Assembly (NCBI GenBank): GCA_013824055.1 | Contig: PNNE01000360.1 | Span: 1-31,283 of the forward strand | DNA: 31,283 nucleotides | Source of the DNA: Rhodobacter sp. | GTDB taxonomy: Bacteria; Pseudomonadota; Alphaproteobacteria; Rhodobacterales; Rhodobacteraceae | Reading direction: 5' to 3' | In this document: piece by piece, positions 8,936-16,477 of the stretch | Layout: every line of letters begins with the position of its first letter | Numbering within the stretch: position 1 is the first letter of the stretch | The notes under the pieces: generated by a model | The model's database searches: none | Told to the model about the DNA's origin: nothing | Seen by the model: only the letters and a program-made list of their open reading frames with translations | Program-made: the position numbers and the translations under genes

Positions 8936-9763
8936 TCAGGACGGCTCCAGCTGCGCGCGTCGGGTGCCGTGCGTCGCCAGCTCTAGGACCTGGGCCAGAA
9001 TAACGCTGACCACGACGGAAAACAGCGCCAGCTCGACCCAGGTGATCCGAAGTGACTGTCCGATGATGATCGCCAGCGGGTGAGACAGGATGATCCAGGT
9101 CGACATCCGGCCACACCAGTCCGACGTCTGCGTGGCAGGCAGGTGGATCGACATGCACAAGAGGGCCAGCGCGGTGCCGACCAGGATGGTGATGTTGTCC
9201 GGCGCGGGGCGCCCCAGGAACAGGATCATCGCACTGAGCAGCAGCGTCACGACCGCCAGGCGCCAACCCCAGGCGAAGAAGGCGATGCCGACGATGATCG
9301 GAATGATGCCGAAGCTCCACAGTCCGAAAGGAAAGGCTTCGGGGGTGCCCTCTGCCGCCATGAGCAGCGCGACCAGAAGCGCGGTCCCAAGCGAGGCGAG
9401 CGGGTGCTGGAACCACGGCGCAAGGACCGCGGCGAGGAAGGCGAAGGGCAGGATCCACAGGTGGTACCAGGTGCCGGTCAGCAGCATGTAGTCTTCCCAC
9501 CAGCCGAAGGGTGGGGCGTTCGTCTTCAGCGTGAACGCGGTCTGCACGACGGCAAAGACCAGCGACCAGATCAGGAAGGGCAGCAACAGCCGCCGCGCCT
9601 TGGCCGCGATGGTGCCCGTGATCGGCAAGGTCAGGACGACAAGCAGGAACGGCACCGAAAGATAGGCGATCCGATTGCCGGGCGCCTGGGTGAAGAACCA
9701 GACCAGTCCAAGCGCTGCAGCGAACCGGCCATAGTCGATAAGTCCGTTTCGCTCTGCTGTCAC
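8936..9763 (-). CDS. Acyltransferase-3-like integral membrane protein
   Basis: A 275-residue protein with about eight hydrophobic helices, resembling the acyltransferase 3 (OafA/NodX-type) family that transfers acyl groups to cell-surface sugars. The N-terminal region NGLIDYGRFAAALGLVWFF keeps the conserved Arg, but the His normally found after VW is Phe. Start: GTG at 9763 (VTAERNGLIDYG), preceded by GGGGA eight bases upstream; the frame is open further up but the added residues look non-native. It is convergent with the kinase gene. Loss of the His makes catalysis doubtful. It could instead be an acyltransferase-like membrane protein of unknown role. Confidence 0.65.
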   Translation of the reverse strand: MTAERNGLIDYGRFAAALGLVWFFTQAPGNRIAYLSVPFLLVVLTLPITGTIAAKARRLLLPFLIWSLVFAVVQTAFTLKTNAPPFGWWEDYMLLTGTWYHLWILPFAFLAAVLAPWFQHPLASLGTALLVALLMAAEGTPEAFPFGLWSFGIIPIIVGIAFFAWGWRLAVVTLLLSAMILFLGRPAPDNITILVGTALALLCMSIHLPATQTSDWCGRMSTWIILSHPLAIIIGQSLRITWVELALFSVVVSVILAQVLELATHGTRRAQLEPS

Positions 9764-9902
9764 GACTGCATTCCCCGCTGCCGACGCATGCCCTATTGTG
9801 CGCCGAAATTGCTTTTGAATCCAGTGGGTAATGCGGCTCGCCACATCAGCGAGGCCGGGCCGCGCGATGCAACCCTTGGTTACGGTGCGGGGGCCGGCGG
9901 GC

Positions 9903-11207
9903 CTATGCCGGAACCGGCATCCCCGACTGCGGACGCCGGCCCTTGCGACCGTCGCGCAGGTAGCGGGCGTAGCCAAGGTCGGCGGTCTCGATCCCGGCCC
10001 GGCGGCCGCTGACGATGTCGGCCAGCACCCGGCCCGAGCCCGCCGCCATCGTCCAGCCCAAGGTGCCGTGGCCGGTGTTCAGGAACAGGTTCTGGATCGG
10101 CGAGCGACCGACGATGGGCGTGCCATCCGGCGTCATCGGGCGCAGGCCGCTCCAGAATTGCGCCCTTGACTGGTCGCCCGCGCCGCCGAACAGGTCCTCG
10201 ACCGAATGGGTCAGCGTGGCCTGGCGCCTGGGCGGAAGGCTGGTGTCGAAGCCGGCAATCTCGGCCATGCCGCCGACGCGGATGCGGTCGCCAAGCCTGG
10301 TGATGGCGATCTTGTGCGTCTCGTCCATCACGGTCGACACCGGCGCGCGGGTCTCGTCCACGATCGGAACGGTGATCGAGTAGCCCTTGACCGGATAGAC
10401 CGGCAGCTTGATGCCGAACTCACGCAGCAGCATCGGTGAATATGACCCCAGCGCCACGACGAAGGCATCGGCAGTGACGCGGCCTTCCGAGGTATGGACC
10501 GAGGTGATCCGGCCCATCGACGCTTCCAGCCGGTCGATGCTGACGCCATGACGGAAGGTGACGCCCAAGGCCTTTGCCATGTCGGCAAGGGATTGGGTGA
10601 ACTTGAAGCAGTCGCCGGTTTCATCCCCCGGCAACCGCAGGCCACCGGCAATCTTGTGTCTGGCGGCTGCCAGACCCGGCTCGGCAGCGATGCAGGCGTC
10701 GGCATCCAGCACCTCGAACGGGACACCGTCGGCCTGCAGGACCGCGATGTCCTTTTCCGCCGCCGCCACCTGCTTTTCGGTGCGGAAGAGTTGCAAGGTG
10801 CCCTGCATGCGTTCGTCGTAGGAAATCCCCGTTTCGGCCCGCAGTTCCATCAGGCAATCGCGGGAATATTCCGCCAGCCGCACCATGCGCGACTTGTTGA
10901 CGGCATAGGCTTCCGAGGTGCAGTTCATCAGCATCCGCGCCATCCAGGACAGCCTTGCCCAGTCGGGCCTGGGCTGGATGATCAGCGGCGCATGCTCCAT
11001 GAACATCCACTTCAGCGCCTTCATCGGGATGCCGGGGGCGGCCCAGGGCGAGGAATAGCCAGGGCTGATTTCGCCGGCATTGGCAAAGGACGTCTCAAGC
11101 GCCGCTGCGGGCTGGCGGTCGATCACCGTGACCTCGTGCCCGGCCTTGGCCAGATACCAGGCCGACGTCACCCCGATCACACCCGCGCCCAGCACCACGA
11201 TCTTCAT
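9903..11207 (-). CDS. dadA: D-amino acid dehydrogenase, FAD-dependent
   Basis: A 434-residue flavoprotein of the DadA/glycine oxidase family that oxidises D-amino acids (typically D-alanine from DadX racemase) and passes electrons to the respiratory chain. It opens with the Rossmann FAD motif KIVVLGAGVIGVTSAWYLAKAGH followed by the acidic strand end VID. TFANAGEISPGYSSPWAAPG-type substrate-region residues (SFANAGEISPGYSSPWA) and the C-terminal GHGTLGWTMAAGSGR are characteristic of DadA. Start ATG at 11207 is preceded by GGGATGGGTCGG; an in-frame ATG nine bases upstream is possible. No alanine racemase or Lrp-type regulator is adjacent. A run of AT-rich repeated motifs upstream may be its operator. 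Confidence 0.9.
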   Translation of the reverse strand: MKIVVLGAGVIGVTSAWYLAKAGHEVTVIDRQPAAALETSFANAGEISPGYSSPWAAPGIPMKALKWMFMEHAPLIIQPRPDWARLSWMARMLMNCTSEAYAVNKSRMVRLAEYSRDCLMELRAETGISYDERMQGTLQLFRTEKQVAAAEKDIAVLQADGVPFEVLDADACIAAEPGLAAARHKIAGGLRLPGDETGDCFKFTQSLADMAKALGVTFRHGVSIDRLEASMGRITSVHTSEGRVTADAFVVALGSYSPMLLREFGIKLPVYPVKGYSITVPIVDETRAPVSTVMDETHKIAITRLGDRIRVGGMAEIAGFDTSLPPRRQATLTHSVEDLFGGAGDQSRAQFWSGLRPMTPDGTPIVGRSPIQNLFLNTGHGTLGWTMAAGSGRVLADIVSGRRAGIETADLGYARYLRDGRKGRRPQSGMPVPA

Positions 11208-11259
11208 CCGACCCATCCCGATCCAGCTTTTCACTTGTACGGAAGATATCGCGGATGCA

Positions 11260-11346
11260 GCGGGATTTTCTGGAGATTTTGGCCATGCCAGCGCAGATGC
11301 ATCGAATATCTTGCGAAGATTTTCGGGAATCTTGCAACATTCTTCC
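11260..11346. promoter_or_regulatory. Helically phased AT-rich motifs upstream of dadA, candidate Lrp/AsnC-type site array
   Basis: Within the 257-base dadA-lolA divergent region, four similar motifs follow each other at 10-11 bp: GAATATCTTGC (11304), GAAGATTTTCG (11315), GGAATCTTGC (11326) and AACATTCTTCC (11336). Two more related ones, GGGATTTTCTG and GAGATTTTGG, lie at 11262-11282. One motif per helical turn, 53-140 bp upstream of dadA, fits a cooperative regulator such as Lrp, which is known to control dad genes in other bacteria. This is inference from spacing. Confidence 0.35.
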
Positions 11347-11452
11347 CCCCTTTCACAAGACCACCACAGGATTGCGCTTCACGCGGCTTCACGCCCTCGG
11401 CAGGCCCTTGCAACAGAATGTGGCCGGGGGTGCATCCCGCGCCCGTCATCGC

Positions 11453-11458
11453 TATATT
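11453..11458 (+). promoter_or_regulatory. Candidate -10 element of lolA
   Basis: TATATT ends six bases before the lolA ATG, and there is no Shine-Dalgarno sequence in between. If used, transcription would begin at or next to the A of the ATG at 11465, giving a leaderless message. The -35 region is weak, so this is tentative. Confidence 0.35.
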
Positions 11459-11464
11459 GACCGC

Positions 11465-12064
11465 ATGAACCGTCGTCTTGCCCTTCTGGCCCCGCTCGCC
11501 TTCCTGCTGCCGCTGCCCGCGGCGGCCGAGAAGATCTCGCTCGCGACCCTGTCGTCCTATCTGAACGGGCTGACCACCCTCGAAGCCGACTTCACCCAGG
11601 TAAACTCGGACGGGACGATCTCGACCGGAAAGATCTACATCAACCGCCCGGGCCGGGTGCGCTTTGAATATGCGCCGCCGGACCGCAGCCTGGTGATCGC
11701 GGGCGGCCAGCAAGTCGCGATCTTCGACTCCAAGTCGAACCAGCCGCCGGAACAGTATCCGCTGAAGCGCACGCCGCTGAACCTGATCCTTGCCAGGGAC
11801 ATCGATCTTGGCCGGGCGAAGATGGTGGTTGGCCACAGCGATGACGGCACGTCGACCCGTGTGACCGCGCAGGACCCGGAAAACCCCGACACCGGCACGA
11901 TCGAGCTTGTCTTCACCGACAACCCGGTCGAGTTGCGTCAGTGGATCATCACCGACGACCTCGGCGCTCAGACCACGGTGATCCTGGGCGAGATGAAGAA
12001 GGGCGGCCAGATGCGCGCCAGCCTGTTCGACATCACTGCCGAGACGGCACGGCGCGGGAACTGA
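11465..12064 (+). CDS. lolA: Outer-membrane lipoprotein carrier protein LolA
   Basis: A 199-residue periplasmic chaperone of the LolA family that receives lipoproteins from LolCDE and carries them to the outer membrane. A clear Sec signal peptide (MNRRLALLAPLAFLLPLPAAA, cleavage after AAA) precedes the beta-barrel-like domain. LolA features include LEADFTQVNSDGTISTGKIYINRPGRVRFEY and the C-terminal region VILGEMKKGGQMRASLFDI. The length is normal for alphaproteobacteria. No recognisable ribosome site precedes the ATG. A hairpin repeat starts ten bases after the stop. Confidence 0.9.
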   Translation: MNRRLALLAPLAFLLPLPAAAEKISLATLSSYLNGLTTLEADFTQVNSDGTISTGKIYINRPGRVRFEYAPPDRSLVIAGGQQVAIFDSKSNQPPEQYPLKRTPLNLILARDIDLGRAKMVVGHSDDGTSTRVTAQDPENPDTGTIELVFTDNPVELRQWIITDDLGAQTTVILGEMKKGGQMRASLFDITAETARRGN

Positions 12065-12073
12065 CCCGTCGCA

Positions 12074-12106
12074 GGGCGCAGGCGTAGGGTGGGCGATCCG
12101 CCCACC
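12074..12106 (+). repeat. Intergenic hairpin repeat, copy 2 (right arm cut short)
   Basis: Identical over 33 bases to 2997-3029, with the same stem GGTGGGC (12088-12094) and GCCCACC (12100-12106). The outer right arm (CTAC/TTAC in the other copies) is absent, and a 14-bp tandem repeat begins at that point. It starts ten bases after the lolA stop, matching the placement of copies 1 and 3 downstream of plus-strand genes. Confidence 0.7.
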
Positions 12107-12148
12107 GCCCGATCAGATCACCCCGGTCAGATCACCCCGGTCAGATCA
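12107..12148. repeat. Three tandem copies of a 14-bp unit over a stop codon
   Basis: Units at 12107-12120 (diverged), 12121-12134 and 12135-12148; the last two are identical CCCCGGTCAGATCA. The TGA of the minus-strand lipoprotein gene (12146-12148) lies in the third unit. Spacing and count are too small for CRISPR; this looks like local duplication. Confidence 0.85.
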
Positions 12149-12727
12149 CCGGCAAGAGGCCAGTTGTTCGCGGTACATTTCAGCCCGTGAGCCCACTCTG
12201 GCGGCCACTTCCACCAGCCAGGGCTTGTTGAGGTAGGACTGGTTGGAATAGCCCGTCCGCCCCTCGTGATAGGCCAGGTACTGCGACCGGGCATCCGATT
12301 TCGAGATCCCCAGCGAGCGCGCGGATTGGTCCATGTACCAGCCCATGAAATCCGTGGCATCGCCGATGTCGTCGCGCTTGGACCGCCTGCTGCCCGCGCT
12401 GGCCTGGTATTCCTCCCAGGTGCCGTTCAGCGCCTGGCTATAGCCAAAGGCCGTGCTTTGCCGCCCCATCGGGATCACGCCCAGGGCAAAGGTGTGCGGC
12501 GTGCGCGCGTTGCCGATGAATTTCGATTCCTGGTGGATCGTGGCCATCTGGACATGCACCGGGATGCCCCAGCGGCGTTCAGTCTGCTCCATCGCCCGCA
12601 GATATTGCGGCCGCTCGCGGATGATCGCGCATGCATCGTCCAACTGCCTCGGCGCCGAGAAGTTGCCCCCGCCCCCGCAGGACGCAAGACAAAGAACCAT
12701 CATCGACGCACGGAGAAACCTGCTCAT
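12146..12727 (-). CDS. Lytic-transglycosylase-like (SLT domain) lipoprotein
   Basis: A 193-residue predicted lipoprotein: MSRFLRASMMVLCLASC ends in lipobox LASC, so Cys17 would be lipidated after signal peptidase II cleavage. The mature part has the lysozyme-like SLT pattern with IHQES, whose Glu is the likely catalytic acid for cleaving peptidoglycan glycan strands. AFGYSQALNGTWEEY and a late AYHEGRTGY match the later SLT motifs. Start ATG at 12727 has GAGGGG about four bases upstream; a GTG five codons earlier is less likely because it would bury that site. The stop sits inside a 14-bp tandem repeat. Confidence 0.82.
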   Translation of the reverse strand: MSRFLRASMMVLCLASCGGGGNFSAPRQLDDACAIIRERPQYLRAMEQTERRWGIPVHVQMATIHQESKFIGNARTPHTFALGVIPMGRQSTAFGYSQALNGTWEEYQASAGSRRSKRDDIGDATDFMGWYMDQSARSLGISKSDARSQYLAYHEGRTGYSNQSYLNKPWLVEVAARVGSRAEMYREQLASCR

Positions 12728-12944
12728 TTGCCCCTCGTGCACTTTTCTTTTGTGGCAACTTTAGCTTATTCGGCGCGGGGATGAAATGGGCATTGCCGAC
12801 ACCGCAGATCAGAAACCCGCGAGGTGCCAGACTTTGTGGCGCCAAACTGTAGGGGTCTGGCCCACAGACTGTTTCCCTCACAGTGGCGTGTCAAAGTGGA
12901 CAGTTTCGTTGCAAGAGCGTAAAGAAAATCCGGGAGATTGTCAG

Positions 12945-13271
12945 ATGCAGACGACGCACGCCAAGTACCATATCGGGCAGGTGCTCCGTCATCGGAAGCA
13001 TCCGTTCCGGGGTGTGGTGTTCGACGTCGATGCGATGTTTTCCAACACCGAGGAATGGTACGACAACATCCCCGAAGACAGCCGCCCCTCGAAGGACCAG
13101 CCCTTCTATCACCTGCTGGCCGAAAACGGTCAAAGCTACTACGTGGCCTATGTGTCCGAGCAGAACCTGGTCCCCGACGAAACCGGCGAGCCGGTGGATC
13201 ACCCCGATCTTGGCGATCTGTTCGGCGATTTCGAGGATGGTCGCTATCCGGTGACCTTCCAGCTGAACTGA
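12945..13271 (+). CDS. hspQ: Heat shock protein HspQ (YccV family)
   Basis: A 108-residue protein of the HspQ family, a hemimethylated-DNA-binding-like fold. In E. coli HspQ and Enterobacteria it is a heat-induced specificity factor of the Lon protease. Family landmarks are AKYHIGQVLRHRKHPFRGVVFDVD, then EEWYDNIPEDSRPSKDQPFYHLLAE and YVAYVSEQNL. The ATG at 12945 has GGGAG eight to nine bases upstream. I looked for a sigma-32 promoter in the 217-base region upstream and could not identify a convincing one. Confidence 0.93.
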   Translation: MQTTHAKYHIGQVLRHRKHPFRGVVFDVDAMFSNTEEWYDNIPEDSRPSKDQPFYHLLAENGQSYYVAYVSEQNLVPDETGEPVDHPDLGDLFGDFEDGRYPVTFQLN

Positions 13272-13341
13272 CCGGCAGACGCTTACCACTTGTTCACCCT
13301 TTGCCCCTAGCCTGCAGGAAACGCAAGCAAAGGGGTGCTCC

Positions 13342-13683
13342 ATGCAACTGCAGACTCAGACACGGCCCAAGGTGATGTCGGTTTCGGTGATCGACGACAG
13401 GATCGACGCCGCGACGGCGATCCAGTTCAAGGAAAAGATGCGCGACATCACCCAGGCGGGACCTGATCGCGTGGTGCTGGACCTTGCCCGCGTCCAGTTC
13501 CTCGATTCGTCGGGGCTTGGCGCGATCGTGGCGGTGAAGAAGCTTCTCGGTCCCGACCGGGTGCTGGAACTCGCCGGCCTGACCCCCACGGTCGAAAAGG
13601 TCTTTCGGCTGACCCGGATGGACAGCATCTTCACGATCCACCCCTCGGTCGAAGTTGCCGTTTCGCATGCTGCCAGCGCCTGA
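13342..13683 (+). CDS. rbaV: STAS-domain anti-anti-sigma factor (RbaV-like)
   Basis: A 113-residue single STAS domain. The phosphorylation loop is VQFLDSSGLGAIVAVKK (D55, S56, S57), the classic SpoIIAA/RsbV site where a serine is phosphorylated by the anti-sigma kinase. The dephosphorylated form would bind the anti-sigma factor and release a sigma factor. The ATG is preceded by AAAGGGG at good spacing. The downstream kinase gene overlaps its last 17 bases, so the pair is co-translated. In Rhodobacter capsulatus such a pair, RbaV/RbaW, affects gene transfer agent production and stationary-phase survival. The symbol is given by that analogy. Confidence 0.82.
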   Translation: MQLQTQTRPKVMSVSVIDDRIDAATAIQFKEKMRDITQAGPDRVVLDLARVQFLDSSGLGAIVAVKKLLGPDRVLELAGLTPTVEKVFRLTRMDSIFTIHPSVEVAVSHAASA

Positions 13684-14119
13684 TCAGGACGGAACGGCGG
13701 GCAGGCTGCACCTGGCCTTCCTGGCCAGTCCTCTTGCTGTCCGGGACAGCCTGGCGCGGATGCTTGCCGCGCAGCCGTTGCGCTCCCTGTCGCCCGATGC
13801 CCGCGGCACGGCCGAGATTGTGCTGGCCGAGGTGCTGAACAACCTGGAGGAACACGCCTATCCTGACGGGCCGGGTCCGGTGTCGGTCACGCTGATCCCG
13901 GTGGCTGGGGGCATCCATTGCCTGGTGGTGGACCACGGTCTGGCCATGCCGGGCGGCAAGCTGCCCGAAGGCAAGCTGCCCGCAGTCGAAACCCGGCTTG
14001 AAAGGCAGCCGGAAGGCGGGTTCGGTTGGCACCTGATCCGCCGGCTGACCCGCGACCTGACCTATGTCAGGACCGGCGGCAGCAACCGGCTCAGCTTCCT
14101 TCTGGCGCAGGACGGCTAG
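13667..14119 (+). CDS. rbaW: Anti-sigma factor, HATPase serine kinase (RbaW/RsbW-like)
   Basis: A 150-residue GHKL ATPase of the RsbW/SpoIIAB group that sequesters a sigma factor and phosphorylates its STAS antagonist. The N box is EVLNNLEEHA (E55, N59, H63), the G1 box is VVDHGLAMP (D89, G91) and the G2 region is GGFGWHLIRRL (118-127). A lysine-rich insert GGKLPEGKLPAV sits between G1 and G2 in the ATP lid. The ATG at 13667 lies inside the STAS gene in another frame. No sigma factor or PP2C phosphatase is adjacent, as expected if those partners are unlinked. Confidence 0.82.
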   Translation: MLPAPDQDGTAGRLHLAFLASPLAVRDSLARMLAAQPLRSLSPDARGTAEIVLAEVLNNLEEHAYPDGPGPVSVTLIPVAGGIHCLVVDHGLAMPGGKLPEGKLPAVETRLERQPEGGFGWHLIRRLTRDLTYVRTGGSNRLSFLLAQDG

Positions 14120-14330
14120 ACTGTTCGCATTCTAGCGACTTGTCGCAAGCCTGCCATCAAGTCGTCCAACCCTGGGCGGGGCGGTCGGCCAAACCAGTCC
14201 TGCGGCGTCACGCTGCCCCCTGGCATCCGGATCCTCAGTCCCACCCTCTCCTGGATGTCAGGGGTCGTTTCTGGCCTTGGCTTCGTCCCGGCTGCGGCCT
14301 AGCTTCGTGGCATCAGACACGGGGTTGATG

Positions 14331-15905
14331 ATGCGCGACCTTCACTTGCCCGGCCGCTCGGCCGTCTATGCCCGCAACGGCATCTGCGCCACCTCGCATC
14401 CCATCGCGGCCCAGGTCGCGATCGAGGTGCTGAAATCGGGCGGCAATGCAGCCGACGCGGCCATCGCCGGGGCCTTGGTCCTGGGGATCGCAGAGCCGCA
14501 GATGACCGGCATCGGGGGCGACTGCTTCGTGCTGCTGAAACCCGCCGGGACCGAGGAAATCGTCGCCCTGAACGGGTCGGGCCGCGCACCCGGTGGGCTT
14601 GCGGCCGATGACCTGCGGGCAAGGGGCCTGACCGCGATGCCGATCCAGGCCATCGAATCGGTCACCCTGCCCGGCGCCATCGACGCCTTCTGCCGCCTGA
14701 ACGCCGACTACGGGCTGAAGTCGCTGGCCGAGGTTCTGGCCCCCGCGATCCACTACGCCGAGGAAGGCATCCCCGTCGCCCCCCGCGTCGCCTTCGACTG
14801 GGCCGACGACCTGCCCTGCCTGAAGGGTGCCGCCCGCGACTTCTACACGCTGAACGGCAAGGCCCCGACCGTCGGCCAGGTCTTCCGCGCCCCCGGCCAG
14901 GCCGAGGTGCTGCGCCGCATCGCGCAGCAGGGCCGCGCCGGGTTCTACGAAGGCGAGGTGGCCGAGGACATGATCGCCTCGTTGCAGGCCCTGGGCGGCA
15001 CCCACAGTCTGGACGACCTTGCCGCCACCGCCTGCGACTATGCCACTCCGGTCTCGGGTCCCTACCAGGGGGTCGATCTGGTCGAGCACCCGCCGAACGG
15101 CCAGGGCGCGACGGCGATCCTGCTGCTGAACATCCTCAAGCATTTCGACCTGAAATCGATGGACCCCTTCGGAACCCAACGCGCCCATATCGAGGCCGAG
15201 GCCACGAAGCTGGCCTACGACGCCCGCAACCGCTTCATCGCCGACCCCGACCACACGACCCGGCTTGCCCACATGCTGGCGCCCGACACGGCGGCCAGAC
15301 TGGCCGGGCTGATCGACCCGAAACGCGCCATGCCCGCCGCCGCCCCCCTGACCGAGGCGGTGCATCGCGACACGATCTACATCACCGTGGTCGACCGCGA
15401 CCGGATGGCGGTGTCGCTGATCTACTCGATCTTCTGGGGCTTCGGCGCGGGGCTGGCCTCGTCGAAGTTCGGGATCAACTTCCAGAACCGCGGCGCGGGC
15501 TTCACCCTGCAAGAGGGCCACCCGAACGAGGCCGGACCGGGCAAGCGGCCGATGCACACGATCATCCCCGGCATGATCCGGCAGAACGGCCGCGTGACCA
15601 TGCCCTTCGGCGTGATGGGCGGGGCCTACCAGCCCTGCGGCCATGCCCGCTTTGTCAGCAATCTCACCGATTTCGGCATGGACCCGCAGGCGGCAATCGA
15701 CGCGCCGCGCTGCTTCTCGGGCCCCGAGGGGATGGAGGTCGAGCGCGGCTATTCCGACCAGGTCCGCAGCGAACTTGCCGCGATGGGCCACAAGGTCGTC
15801 ATCCCGGACACCCCGCTTGGCGGCGCACAGGCGATCCGGATCGACGGCGACCTGCTGGTCGGAGCCTCTGACCCAAGAAAGGACGGCTGCGCCCTTGGCT
15901 ACTGA
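14331..15905 (+). CDS. ggt: Gamma-glutamyltransferase family protein
   Basis: A 524-residue Ntn-hydrolase of the gamma-glutamyltranspeptidase family, which cleaves gamma-glutamyl bonds such as in glutathione after self-cleavage into two subunits. The large-subunit start has TSHPIAAQVAIEVLKSGGNAADAAIAGALVLGIAEPQ and the PQMTGIGGD motif. The processing site is HRDT, whose Thr (codon 15372-15374) would be the new N-terminal nucleophile in TIYITVVDRDRMAVSLIYS. No obvious Sec signal peptide, so it may be cytoplasmic or may belong to the cephalosporin-acylase-like branch. Two tandem ATGs at 14328 and 14331 follow GGGG; the second has better spacing. Its end overlaps the next gene by 11 bases. Confidence 0.88.
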   Translation: MRDLHLPGRSAVYARNGICATSHPIAAQVAIEVLKSGGNAADAAIAGALVLGIAEPQMTGIGGDCFVLLKPAGTEEIVALNGSGRAPGGLAADDLRARGLTAMPIQAIESVTLPGAIDAFCRLNADYGLKSLAEVLAPAIHYAEEGIPVAPRVAFDWADDLPCLKGAARDFYTLNGKAPTVGQVFRAPGQAEVLRRIAQQGRAGFYEGEVAEDMIASLQALGGTHSLDDLAATACDYATPVSGPYQGVDLVEHPPNGQGATAILLLNILKHFDLKSMDPFGTQRAHIEAEATKLAYDARNRFIADPDHTTRLAHMLAPDTAARLAGLIDPKRAMPAAAPLTEAVHRDTIYITVVDRDRMAVSLIYSIFWGFGAGLASSKFGINFQNRGAGFTLQEGHPNEAGPGKRPMHTIIPGMIRQNGRVTMPFGVMGGAYQPCGHARFVSNLTDFGMDPQAAIDAPRCFSGPEGMEVERGYSDQVRSELAAMGHKVVIPDTPLGGAQAIRIDGDLLVGASDPRKDGCALGY

Positions 15906-16371
15906 CCCCGCCCAGACGGTCGACCGCACCGCGATCACCCAGGCGATCCGCGCCCTGACTCAAGGCGAGACGGACACCGTCGCGCTGATGGCCACGGTCG
16001 CCTGCGAGATCCACCACAGCCACCCGTTCTGCGACTGGACGGGGTTCTACCGCGTCACCGCGCCGGACCTGCTGAAGATCGGGCCCTACCAGGGCGGCCA
16101 CGGCTGCCTGGTGATCCCGCTTTCGCGCGGGGTCTGCGGGGCCGCCGCCCGCACCGGCCAGATCCAGAACGTGCCCGATGTCGAGGCCTTCCCCGGCCAC
16201 ATCGCCTGCTCCTCCTCGACGAAATCCGAACTGGTCCTCCCGGTCTGGAACGGCCAGGGCAGGCTTCTCGGCGTGCTCGACCTTGACAGCGACACCCCCG
16301 CCGCCTTCACCAGGGACGACGAGGACTGGCTCGTCCCCCTTCTTGCCGAGGTGTTCCATGACGCGACCTGA
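15895..16371 (+). CDS. msrC: Free methionine-(R)-sulfoxide reductase (GAF fold)
   Basis: A 158-residue single GAF-domain enzyme that reduces free methionine-(R)-sulfoxide to methionine. It aligns by motif with E. coli fRMsr (YebR/MsrC): PFCDWTGFYR, QGGHGCLVIPLSRGVCGAA and DVEAFPGHIACSSSTKSELVLP. The three redox-active cysteines are present as C71, C81 and C105. The start is probably TTG at 15895, inside the end of the gamma-glutamyltransferase gene. No ATG or GTG in this frame lies near, and the ribosome site is weak, suggesting coupling to the upstream gene. Confidence 0.9.
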   Translation: MATDPAQTVDRTAITQAIRALTQGETDTVALMATVACEIHHSHPFCDWTGFYRVTAPDLLKIGPYQGGHGCLVIPLSRGVCGAAARTGQIQNVPDVEAFPGHIACSSSTKSELVLPVWNGQGRLLGVLDLDSDTPAAFTRDDEDWLVPLLAEVFHDAT

Positions 16372-16477
16372 CCATCCGACCGCGTTGCGCTTTCCTCCTT
16401 GTGCAAATATCCCACCCGAGGTCCGGAGGGTGTGAAACGCTCCGGGGCCAGCCACTGGCGCAACGACAGGACGCAAG

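Noticed and set aside
12743..12944. Heat-shock (RpoH) promoter for hspQ
   Set aside because: No pair of hexamers with the expected CTTG-type -35 and spacing was found; nothing else in the 217-base region could be supported.
14120..14327. Small gene or RNA between the anti-sigma gene and the gamma-glutamyltransferase gene
   Set aside because: Only short inverted repeats (GCGAC/GTCGC at 14135-14146 with a two-base loop) and no coding frame or stable structure I could defend.
14313..15938. 541-codon minus-strand frame opposite the gamma-glutamyltransferase gene
   Set aside because: Antisense shadow with no family resemblance; the plus-strand gene has all expected motifs.
16395..16440. CTCCTTGTGCAAATATCCC followed by CACCC/GGGTG pairing after the fRMsr gene, possibly a family-wide intergenic motif or weak terminator
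   Set aside because: Only one copy in this window and the stem is short, so I could not support it as a repeat or terminator from this sequence.
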